A stretch of DNA of 41,441 nt from Acidobacteriota bacterium (GTDB taxonomy: Bacteria > Acidobacteriota > Terriglobia > Terriglobales > Acidobacteriaceae). The notes beneath the pieces are model-generated. The model did no database searches, was not told the DNA's origin, and saw nothing but the letters and a program-made list of their open reading frames with translations. Shown piece after piece: positions 23,288-30,843 of the stretch (the first letter of the stretch is position 1; each line of letters starts with the position of its first letter). A program made the position numbers and the translations under genes. The DNA lies in contig QIBC01000105.1 in the NCBI GenBank assembly GCA_003225215.1, forward strand, positions 1 through 41,441, written 5' to 3'.

Positions 23288-25279
23288 TCATCGTGCTTTC
23301 AACCTCTTATCGAAGAATACTGCTGCGGCTTTGTACGAATTCACCCAGTCACGCCACAGCAGCAGATCGTGAATCTCGTCGGGATAGATAATCTCTTCGT
23401 ATTCCACTCCCTGCTTCTTCAGTCGCTGAACAAGATCGACGGTTTGGTTGAACGGCACATTCCGATCGTCGTCACCATGAATCAGCAGAGCCGGCGAGCG
23501 CCATTTATCGACTGAGGAGTCCGGAGAAGACGAGAACGCCAATTGGAGCGCCTCTTTAGCATCCGGAGCCTCTTCCGCAAATATTCGTGGTCGTTGCGGA
23601 AGCAACGCAGACCAATCGTGTACACCGTGGAAGTCAACTCCGGCTTTGAAAAGGTCGGAGTTGCGGGCAAGGCCCATCGCGGTAAGGAATCCTCCGTACG
23701 AGCCGCCCCACAACCCGATCCGCTGTGGATCGACATTTGGCAGGCTTTCAAGGTAGTGCTCGCCGGCGACCACGTCGTTGTATTCCGAAGCTCCACGCCA
23801 GCCTGCGTTTGGCGGCTGACGAAAATCATGACCGTACATGATGCCGAGGCGGTAATTGACAGATAGAACCGTGTATCCCAAATTGGCAAGATATTGATTC
23901 TCGGCGTAAGCGTTGTGGTAGTAGTACATGTAATGGAAGCCGAGCATCATCTGTCTGCTTGGACCTCCATGAGTAAAGATCAGCGCCGGACCTCGACCTG
24001 TCTGGTTCTTCGGCACAAACAGTTGGCCATGGATTGTGAGTCCGTCGCTGCTTTTGAAGGTGACCTGCTTCGGCAGTACCAGTTGGGCTGAAGGAAAATC
24101 CTTCGGCAATGCATCTTTCGCGATCAAATCCCGGCCCGAAGCGCTAATTCGATACGGCAACGCTGGTAGCGCGGCAGCAGAACCGAGACAGAAAATGCGA
24201 TCTCCCGAAATGAGCGTCGGAGCCCATTCGATTGTCTCGCCTCTTGTGAGCGCCTTTGGTGAGGCTCCGCCTTTCGCATCAACACTCCAGATGTGGCGGC
24301 GGTCCACATCATCCTGATTCGACGAATAAACGATCAGGCTGCGTCCGGCTGGATTCGGCGTGACATCCTCTACGTCAAAATCTCCGGGAGTGAGTTCGAC
24401 CGCCTGCCCGCCCGCAACGGGAATTGAGTACAGATGATTGCGATTCGTCCGCTCGGAGACAAAAACAATGCGATCGCCTGCGAACTGCAGGGACTCGCCG
24501 GCGAATGGTGGAAGAGAATCCCGGAGAGTTGTGCCGCTGCTCCAGATCTGACGCGCTGTGTAACTGGTCGTCTCGCCCACCCAAAGCGACCATGGCCTCG
24601 GACGAACCGGAATGAGTGGGAGCTTGTTCTCCTGACCTTCAGCGCGGATGAACGTAACCTGTTTCCCGTCCGGCGACCATCGGGGGAACAAGTCGCGTTC
24701 TGAGCTCGGCGCAAGATAATGAACGCCGCTCAAGAGCGGCGGCTGATCTTTCTTCTTTTCTGTCTCGGGTTTTTTATCTGCTTCTGCGCCTTCAGCCGAT
24801 GACATCGCCTGATCAAGATTCGCAGCTAGATCACCGATAGCCACCAAGCTGTGCGACCTGCGATCGACGCGAAAAGCGATGCGCTTGCCATCAGGCGACC
24901 ACTGCGGCCACGAGATCTCGCCGCGAATGTCAGTCAACTGCTTAGCTGTAGAACTGCCTGTGCCGTTGGTGCGAGCGATCCATAGCTGATGCTTCGTCTC
25001 CCAAACGGCATACTTCCCATCGGGCGAGATTTGGATATCTTCACAGCCTTCCTCCTCACAGCCCATCTCGCCGAGCAGGCGCGGCTCACCCTTATCGACA
25101 TCGGCTGCCCAGACCTGCTGCTTTGGCTGCGCCGGCAGGCTCAGGGGATTCGCCGATCGTCCAGCGCCATTCAACTCCGAACCGCGCGCATAGAGAATCG
25201 TTCGGCCATCCGGAGTGATCTTCAACGACGCGATCCGCTGGCCATCGTCTCCAGAGTAGTGCGAGACTTTGGTCTCCAA
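23288..25279 (-). CDS. S9 family prolyl oligopeptidase / acylaminoacyl-peptidase, N-terminally truncated
   Basis: Serine peptidase of the dipeptidyl-aminopeptidase/acylaminoacyl-peptidase group, 663 aa as read from a TTG at 25279. The propeller domain shows TolB-like blades (SLKITPDGRTILYARGS, DIQISPDGKYAVWETK, WPQWSPDGKRIAF, RWSPDGKQVTFI). The C-terminal alpha/beta-hydrolase domain has the nucleophile motif GLWGGSYGGF (Ser about 527), the acid in HGDDDRNVPF and the catalytic His in PDEIHDLLLW. Relatives carry about 80 more N-terminal residues, including a signal peptide and first blade. Here the protein begins abruptly at ETKVSHYSGDDGQ, one codon after the stop of the upstream dehydratase and in the same frame. 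No signal peptide or credible ribosome-binding site was seen. Confidence 0.88.
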   Translation of the reverse strand: METKVSHYSGDDGQRIASLKITPDGRTILYARGSELNGAGRSANPLSLPAQPKQQVWAADVDKGEPRLLGEMGCEEEGCEDIQISPDGKYAVWETKHQLWIARTNGTGSSTAKQLTDIRGEISWPQWSPDGKRIAFRVDRRSHSLVAIGDLAANLDQAMSSAEGAEADKKPETEKKKDQPPLLSGVHYLAPSSERDLFPRWSPDGKQVTFIRAEGQENKLPLIPVRPRPWSLWVGETTSYTARQIWSSGTTLRDSLPPFAGESLQFAGDRIVFVSERTNRNHLYSIPVAGGQAVELTPGDFDVEDVTPNPAGRSLIVYSSNQDDVDRRHIWSVDAKGGASPKALTRGETIEWAPTLISGDRIFCLGSAAALPALPYRISASGRDLIAKDALPKDFPSAQLVLPKQVTFKSSDGLTIHGQLFVPKNQTGRGPALIFTHGGPSRQMMLGFHYMYYYHNAYAENQYLANLGYTVLSVNYRLGIMYGHDFRQPPNAGWRGASEYNDVVAGEHYLESLPNVDPQRIGLWGGSYGGFLTAMGLARNSDLFKAGVDFHGVHDWSALLPQRPRIFAEEAPDAKEALQLAFSSSPDSSVDKWRSPALLIHGDDDRNVPFNQTVDLVQRLKKQGVEYEEIIYPDEIHDLLLWRDWVNSYKAAAVFFDKRLKAR

Positions 25280-25282
25280 GTA

Positions 25283-26161
25283 TCAGCGTTCCAGGAATTT
25301 TGCATGATACTCGCAGAGGTCCTCCACGCCAAGGTTTCCGCCACACAGAATTAGAACAATGTGGCAGTCAGGACGGAACCGCTCTTTTGCGCGTAGAGCG
25401 GCAGCGAGCGTGCATGAAGCCGCCGGTTCGGTGAGGACTTTGGCACGCTCCAGAAGAATCTCAAGCGCCTCGACTGCTTCCTTATCCGAAACTACGGTCA
25501 CGCTGAGCAGATGCTCTTTCGCCATGGCCAGGGTACGAGGAGCAGCGGAGGGAGCGCCGAGCGTCTGTGCGATTGAAGACGGACGAATTTCAACCGGATG
25601 GCCGGCAGCGAGGGACAGCGCCGTAGCGTCGGCTCCTTCGGTCTCCACTCCGCGAAAACGCACATTCTTCTGAGAACGGATAGCCACTGCCACCCCGCTC
25701 ATCAGGCCGCCTCCACCGATGCTCACAAAAACATCCGTAACACCGGGAACATCTTCGAGGATCTCGAGGCCAAGAGTTCCCTGCCCCGCCATGACTAGCG
25801 GATCGTCGAAAGGATGGACGAAAAGCATGCCCTGCTCCTCGTAGTCGTGCGCCTTAGCAAAAGCCTCTGAGATGTCTTCGAGCTGAATGACCTCGGCTCC
25901 GTACCCGCGTGTGGCGTCGAGATAATTCCGGGGCGTGCTGCGATGAGTGAGCACCACCGTGCGACATCCAAGCACCCTGCCGGCGTATGCCACAGCCTGC
26001 GCATGATTCCCACCGCTCACCGCTACTACACCGGAGCGCCGCGCGTGCTGGAGTTCGGAGAGAATCTTGTTAAAGGCTCCGCGTACTTTGAATGCGCCAG
26101 TAGTCTGAAACAGTTCCGCTTGCCCTATCGTAGTGTTAGGGATTGGCCCGCGCGGTCTCAA
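25283..26161 (-). CDS. Threonine/serine dehydratase-like PLP enzyme, N-terminally truncated
   Basis: Fold-type II PLP enzyme, 292 aa from a TTG at 26161, but recognisable family sequence begins only at AELFQTTGAFKVRGAFNK. The PLP-binding Lys is in GAFKVRGA (about residue 25). The phosphate-binding SIGGGGLMSG loop, the SGGNHAQAVAYAG segment and the C-terminal VLILCGGNLGVEDL are present. Relatives have about 50-55 residues before the Lys motif, with the first strand and helix of the fold; these are missing. The first 15 codons overlap the end of the lytic transglycosylase gene in another frame. Threonine to 2-oxobutanoate, or serine to pyruvate, would be the expected reaction of an intact enzyme. 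Confidence 0.85.
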   Translation of the reverse strand: MRPRGPIPNTTIGQAELFQTTGAFKVRGAFNKILSELQHARRSGVVAVSGGNHAQAVAYAGRVLGCRTVVLTHRSTPRNYLDATRGYGAEVIQLEDISEAFAKAHDYEEQGMLFVHPFDDPLVMAGQGTLGLEILEDVPGVTDVFVSIGGGGLMSGVAVAIRSQKNVRFRGVETEGADATALSLAAGHPVEIRPSSIAQTLGAPSAAPRTLAMAKEHLLSVTVVSDKEAVEALEILLERAKVLTEPAASCTLAAALRAKERFRPDCHIVLILCGGNLGVEDLCEYHAKFLER

Positions 26162-28233
26162 CGTTCTTGGAATACAGCAATCGGTATACCGTCGCGTTGC
26201 GCATGATTGCCTGCACGTATTCGCGTGTCTCGCTAAAGGGAATGGACTCTACGAATTCATTGATGTCCCGATATGGGCCTTGTTCCTGCCAGTTTTTTAC
26301 CCGGTCGGTCCCGGCATTGTATGCCGCCAACGCGAACTGTACTTGCCCGTCGAAGCTGTCCACAATTTGCTTGAAGTACCGCGTGCCAAGCTGAATATTG
26401 ATGTTGGGGTCGGTCAGCTGCTCCTGGCTGAAGTGTCTCATGCGAACTTCTTTTGCCAGTTTCTTGCCGACAGGTGGAAGCAGTTGCATTAGGCCCCAGG
26501 CATTTGCGTGAGAGACCGCCTGGGGATTGAATTCAGACTCTTGGCGAATAAGGCTCGCCACCAAGTATGGATCCAGACCATTTGCGTTCGCGTAACGCGT
26601 CAGCTCATTCCAATATGGTTTTGGAAACAGGATGTTCCATGCCCAGGATGGCATGTCGGTGATGTCGCCGGCGAAATATCCGGGCACGGCGCGCTTGAAA
26701 GATTGCAGTGCCCGGTCTGGCCGATCCGCTTTCAGATACACGCGAGCGATCTCGGCTTTCGCGTAGAGCTTATCTGGCTCAGCCTGAAGTTCGCGAACAG
26801 CAAAATCGAACAGAGCGGCATTCGCCAGCAGTTGCGCGCGGGCAACGCGCAAATCGTCCGACGGGGCTTCAAAGCTGGTCTTATCGACGTCTTCCTGCGC
26901 CGGCACTTTGTCGAGCATCGGATCATGCTTCGAGGCATCGAAGCGAAAACGCAGACGCTCGCGAGCCAGATCGGCGTAGTAGTAATGCGTGAATCGGCGA
27001 AGAATGAAAGCGTAATACTCGCCCGCGCGATCATAATCGCCATCTTCTTCCGCCAACCGCGCGCGCCAATAAAGCGCCGGAGGAATCTCCTGGCCGGTAG
27101 GATAGAGCTTCACCTGTTCTTCCATCAGGCGCTTGGCTTCGTCTTTGTTGCCAATGCGCAGATTCAGCCAGGCGGCTTTCCAATGCGAGTACGGCGAATA
27201 CTTTCCTTCGGGGAAGAGTTTGAACTGCGCGCTGTAGTACTCGATCGCGTTCTTGTAGTCAGGCCGCAGCAGATACATATTGCTGGCTGACAGCAGAGTC
27301 TCCTGCAGCCAGGGACTCGCGGGAAACTTCTGCATCATGTCAGATAAAATCTGACGTTCACGGTCGCCATCGTCTCTGTTGCGCGCGATTTCATGCAGGT
27401 AGTAGAGCCGCTCGGCCTCGTATGGCTCGGAGCTCGCTGCGATGGATTCGAGCAGTGACTTCGCGGCATCCAGTTGGTGTTGGCGATAGAGAGCCCCGCC
27501 GAGCTTCACCTGCAGTTCACGCTGCAGCGATTGCTGGCTCATGTCCGACCGGATGCTGTCGAGAATTGAGCGGTACTCGGTTGCGGCGAGATCGAAACGA
27601 CGTGCCTTCATCAACAGATGACTGGTTATCGCGCATTGCCTCGAGCACGCGAATGGCTTCGTCATTCTGATTGGACGCGATGAGTGCATTTGCGCGCATG
27701 ACCTCAGCCGACCGGAGGAACGGGGAGTCAGGATGCTTCTCACCGAATCCCTTGAGTAGAGTCCCGACTCGCTGCTGGTCGGAAGATGCGGCCGCCGCGG
27801 ACTGTGCCAAAAAGAAATCTGCATAATCCGATAGCTCGCTACCCGGAACGGCAGCGAGTTTCAAGTCCTTGTCAGCTTTTGGATAGTCCTTGTCTTGTAA
27901 ATGCGCGTAACCAAGCACCAGGTGAGCAAGCATGCCACCCTGATCTGCGCGGTGCTTGGTTGCATAACGCTCCACCGCTGCATAGGCCGTGGCACCAGGC
28001 TGCTCGAGTAGCTGCTTCGCCATTGGACGCAAATCTGCCGATTCCACGAAAGCACGGTGCAGCTTCTTTTTGTGCTCAGGCGTGACCGTCCTGCTTCTTC
28101 TGGACTTATTGCTCTTCTTTTTCTGGGCAGCACGCTTGTGAGTGCCGGTGGAAGAGCTCTGCGCCTGGCTCAGCGCAGACGAGGAGATCATAAAAAGGCA
28201 GAGAACAACAAAAGAAATGCAGCGACAAAACAC
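26136..28233 (-). pseudogene. Soluble lytic transglycosylase (Slt70-like), frame broken by an internal gap
   Basis: Periplasmic murein hydrolase split across two frames. The 5' part (28233 to about 27620, GTG start) has a signal peptide (FVVLCLFMISSSALSQAQ), a Lys/Arg-rich linker and TPR-like helices (GMLAHLVLGYAHLQDKDYPK). The 3' part (about 27620 to 26136, other frame) has more superhelical repeats from MKARRFDLAATEYRSIL, then the catalytic domain: PYLVASLIRQESEFNPQAVS with the catalytic Glu in RQESEF, AWGLMQLLPPVGKKLA, NIQLGTRYF and ALAAYNAGTDRVKNW. Relatives have about 65-70 more residues between VLEAMRDNQ and LLMKARRFD. The missing block changes the frame, so no single product can be made. 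Intact relatives cleave peptidoglycan to 1,6-anhydromuropeptides. Confidence 0.88.
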
Positions 28234-28280
28234 GGCGGATTGGCGTCCTGAATTCAGCTCACTTATAGATTAACCCGAGA

Positions 28281-29312
28281 TCAAGCGGGAAAGTCGCTTC
28301 CCATCAGAGACCTGTCATTATCGGCTAGGATACGCACAATCTCGGAATCGAAGTACCTGGCAGGAGCAACAGGGGTACCGCCATAGCGCTTATCGTATGT
28401 GGCCCGACTCTTCTCGATGTCCTCGCGAAGCACCCTGTACAGATCCCGATTCTGTTTGCCCTCGGCGACTTTGGATTGGTTGTACAGCTTAATTTCGTCG
28501 ACCAGCAATTTTGCGAATCGCTGGGCTTTATTGTGGAGCTCCTGCTCATCGGCGGACTGGTTTCCGACTTCTGGCCCGGCATCCAGGGACGCCGTGGGAG
28601 CAGTCGATGATGTCCGAGCACTGGCGGAACTTGGTGAGGCAGGAGCGCTCGACTCTGCCACCTGTGGTCCGCTGGTCTTCTTCCCTGCAGCAAGCTCGAG
28701 CCAGAGACACGTGTAGCGGGCAAGCACCTCGATCGCCGAAAAGTCGGTTGGGAAACCCGCCTTCGATCCTGTATCGCAATACAAAATCGCTGCCACCTTG
28801 TCTCTTACGACCAGCGGAAATAGCGCGGCGTTGCGGTCCGCCGGCGCGCCGTGTTGCTGAACAAATGCCGCATCAAACTCGGTTGCGGCCCCGGACACCC
28901 GATCGCGTCCCTGAATCGCCCGCGCCGCGAGCCCCTTTGATCCGTCGAGCGTGAGTCCACGGATGTTATCGTCCGCAAATCCACGCGCCTGCCAGCCCGC
29001 CAGCGCTGTCCCTCGCACCACAAACAGTGCGGTTCGAGCGCTGAACTTAGAAACGCCCTCGAGTAAAGCCTTCAGAATGTCCGCCTGAACAGTCGAAGCC
29101 TGAATCGCCGAAATCGTGGAGCTGAGTATGCCGCTAACGGATGACACTGGCAGAGACTGCGCCGGTCCAGACGCACCCGAGGATGCCAACAAAGGCTCGA
29201 TCTCGCGCAGTACCTGCTCGATGACCTCCTTACGAAACTGGTCGGCCTGTTGCGTAAGGCGGCTCGAAACCGCTCGTTCGATGCTGCTGCGGATTTGGTT
29301 GAGATCAGCCAT
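28281..29312 (-). CDS. GAF-domain protein with conserved acidobacterial C-terminal helix region
   Basis: Cytoplasmic protein of 343 aa. The N-terminal region (about 1-60) is helical and charged (SSIERAVSSRLTQQADQFRK). A GAF-like sensor domain spans about 80-205 (ILKALLEGVSKFSARTALFV, then AALFPLVVRDKVAAILYCDT and SAIEVLARYTCLWLELA). A Ser/Ala/Pro-rich linker follows, then a C-terminal conserved segment (AKLLVDEIKLYNQSKVAEGK and DLYRVLREDIEKSRATYDKR) ending in DSEIVRILADNDRSLMGSDF. No output domain was recognised. The ligand is unknown. It is upstream of the transglycosylase gene on the same strand (47 bp gap). Confidence 0.8.
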   Translation of the reverse strand: MADLNQIRSSIERAVSSRLTQQADQFRKEVIEQVLREIEPLLASSGASGPAQSLPVSSVSGILSSTISAIQASTVQADILKALLEGVSKFSARTALFVVRGTALAGWQARGFADDNIRGLTLDGSKGLAARAIQGRDRVSGAATEFDAAFVQQHGAPADRNAALFPLVVRDKVAAILYCDTGSKAGFPTDFSAIEVLARYTCLWLELAAGKKTSGPQVAESSAPASPSSASARTSSTAPTASLDAGPEVGNQSADEQELHNKAQRFAKLLVDEIKLYNQSKVAEGKQNRDLYRVLREDIEKSRATYDKRYGGTPVAPARYFDSEIVRILADNDRSLMGSDFPA

Positions 29313-29331
29313 CAGAGGAGTTCAGGCCGGA

Positions 29332-29703
29332 TTATAAGTGGAATCGGGTGATCGGGTCATTGGGTGAAGCCATCGGGTGATCGGGGTGAAGTGGGAGCGG
29401 CAATCGGAAGTCGGCATTGCCATTCTTCGACGTATCCACGTGGATATTTGCCGGCTTGCCCGGCTGGATCGGCTCATTGATGCCCATATCTTCAATCTGA
29501 AATCCATGCTGAACGTCCTTCGTGGAGACCACCAGCACCACGTCTTCGCCCTGCTTCACCCGAATCACATCAGGTTCAATAGCGAACCGACGCATGGTTA
29601 CCGGCAGAAACGTAGTCTTCTGCGCCGAATGCTTGGAATTACAGGCGTTTACGAAGAAAGTACTAAGCAGCGCAGCCAGGATGGAGAGTGTTTTCCGCAA
29701 CAT
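29332..29703 (-). CDS. Cupredoxin-like lipoprotein, C-terminally truncated
   Basis: Predicted lipoprotein of 123 aa with a signal peptide and lipobox (LAALLSTFFVNAC). The cupredoxin fold follows: RRFAIEPDVIRVKQGEDVVL, STKDVQHGFQIEDMGINEPI with the first copper-ligand His, and PGKPANIHVDTSKNGNADFR. Relatives of the CoxII-like/nitrous-oxide-reductase-like cupredoxin family then have a Cys-x3-Cys-x3-His-x2-Met copper site. Here the frame instead reads LPLPLHPDHPMASPNDPITR, translated from a tandem ATCGGGTG-type repeat. The copper site is therefore lost, and the product is probably non-functional. Confidence 0.8.
   Translation of the reverse strand: MLRKTLSILAALLSTFFVNACNSKHSAQKTTFLPVTMRRFAIEPDVIRVKQGEDVVLVVSTKDVQHGFQIEDMGINEPIQPGKPANIHVDTSKNGNADFRLPLPLHPDHPMASPNDPITRFHL
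29343..29389. repeat. Degenerate tandem repeat, unit ATCGGGTG
   Basis: About five imperfect units (ATCGGGTG, ATCGGGTC, ATTGGGTG, ATCGGGTG, ATCGGGGTG) with one interruption. It forms the last codons of the cupredoxin gene. A similar stretch occurs at 13502-13530. Confidence 0.75.
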
Positions 29704-29782
29704 TCCCGATGGACAGATAAACTAAATTCGCGAGTAGTGCGTAGTAGCATTTAAGATATCAGACTCGATTCCAGTCGACGTA

Positions 29783-29804
29783 GAGATGCAGCATGCTGCG
29801 TCTC
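29783..29804. repeat. Dispersed palindrome, family A (copy upstream of ECF sigma)
   Basis: GAGA-T-GCAGCATGCTGC-G-TCTC, one mismatch from the consensus. It lies about 90 bp before the sigma factor start, where it could sit in the promoter or leader. Confidence 0.85.
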
Positions 29805-29891
29805 CTCCATGCCGAATGGTTCGCCACGAGAATGCGATCCAGCTGGGCACTGTTTTCTGGAGTCGGCGACGGAACGACTCGTATTTCGTAT

Positions 29892-30524
29892 ATGGAAAGC
29901 GTAGAAGCCAAAGTTGCGGAGCCACAGACCGAAGAACTGGCGTTAGTAGACCAGGCCAGGCAAGGGGATGTGGGCGCGTTTGAGCAGTTGATCAAGCGCT
30001 ACGACCGCAATGTGTTCAGGATTGCCCAGCACATCACGCAGAACCGCGAGGATGCTGAAGACGTGGTCCAGGACGCATTTATTAAGGCCTATCAGAACCT
30101 TGGGCAGTTCCAGGGAAACTCCAAGTTCTATACCTGGCTAGTCCGCATTGCGGTAAACGAGGCGCTCATGAAGTTGCGCCGCCGCAAGACCAGCAAGACC
30201 GTCTCCCTGGACGAGGACGTCGAAACCGATGAGGGCTCAATGCCTCGGGAAGTGGCCGACTGGGGCCCTAACCCGGAGCAGCTATACGGCCAATCCGAGC
30301 TTGGAGACATACTCCAGAAGACCATTCAGGGATTACCCCAAAGTTTCCGCACCGTTTTCGTTTTGCGGGACATCGAAGGATTGTCAACAGAAGAGACAGC
30401 AGAGATGCTAAATTTAAGCGTACCTGCTGTGAAATCGCGGCTCCTGAGGGCAAGACTCCAATTGCGAGAGCGCCTCAACCGCTACTTCAAAAAAGTAAAA
30501 AGGGACGGGGCTAAGCCGCAGTGA
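29892..30524 (+). CDS. RpoE-like ECF sigma factor
   Basis: Extracytoplasmic-function sigma factor, 210 aa from ATG 29892 (MESVEAKVAEPQTEEL). Region 2 is complete: FEQLIKRYDRNVFRIAQHIT, NREDAEDVVQDAFIKAYQNL and FYTWLVRIAVNEALMKLRRR. Region 4 is QKTIQGLPQSFRTVFVLRDI followed by LSTEETAEMLNLSVPAVKSR, the helix-turn-helix that reads the -35 element. The longer frame from 29793 crosses a repeat and is less likely. The stop overlaps the start of the next gene by 4 bp (GTGA), so sigma and anti-sigma are translationally coupled. Confidence 0.93.
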   Translation: MESVEAKVAEPQTEELALVDQARQGDVGAFEQLIKRYDRNVFRIAQHITQNREDAEDVVQDAFIKAYQNLGQFQGNSKFYTWLVRIAVNEALMKLRRRKTSKTVSLDEDVETDEGSMPREVADWGPNPEQLYGQSELGDILQKTIQGLPQSFRTVFVLRDIEGLSTEETAEMLNLSVPAVKSRLLRARLQLRERLNRYFKKVKRDGAKPQ

Positions 30525-30769
30525 AATGCAAAGACTTCCTTAAGGAACTAAACGAGTACCTGGACGGCAGTATTGACGTCCAGCTTAAAACGGAGCTGGA
30601 AGAGCACCTTCAGTGGTGCCATAACTGCTTCGTTGTATGCAATACCACCCGCAAAACCATCGAAATCTACCGCGACAACGACGTTTATCCCCTTCCAGAT
30701 CCCATCCGAGACCGACTCCACCAGGCAATCGTTACCAAGTGTAAGCAGAAACACGAGCACAAGACCTAA
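30521..30769 (+). CDS. Small zinc-finger anti-sigma factor (zf-HC2)
   Basis: Protein of 82 aa starting at GTG 30521, overlapping the sigma gene by 4 bp. The core is the ZAS motif His-x3-Cys-x2-Cys (EEHLQWCHNC; His29, Cys33, Cys36) that defines zinc-binding anti-sigma domains. There is no transmembrane helix, so it should be a soluble, redox- or zinc-responsive partner, as in RsrA/ChrR-type systems, and not an envelope-stress sensor. Overlap and order make it the cognate regulator of the upstream ECF factor. Confidence 0.9.
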   Translation: MKCKDFLKELNEYLDGSIDVQLKTELEEHLQWCHNCFVVCNTTRKTIEIYRDNDVYPLPDPIRDRLHQAIVTKCKQKHEHKT

Positions 30770-30843
30770 GTCCATCTAGACCCTGTCCTGCGCCCGGTAT
30801 GAGAGGGTAGACTTGTGCATCGGGTTCGTCCGCCCGTGCAGCC

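Noticed and set aside
29860-29892. Autoregulated ECF promoter (GGAAC with a GTAT-type -10) upstream of the sigma gene at 29892
   Set aside because: The implied start point would fall at or after the start codon, and no confident -10 was found.
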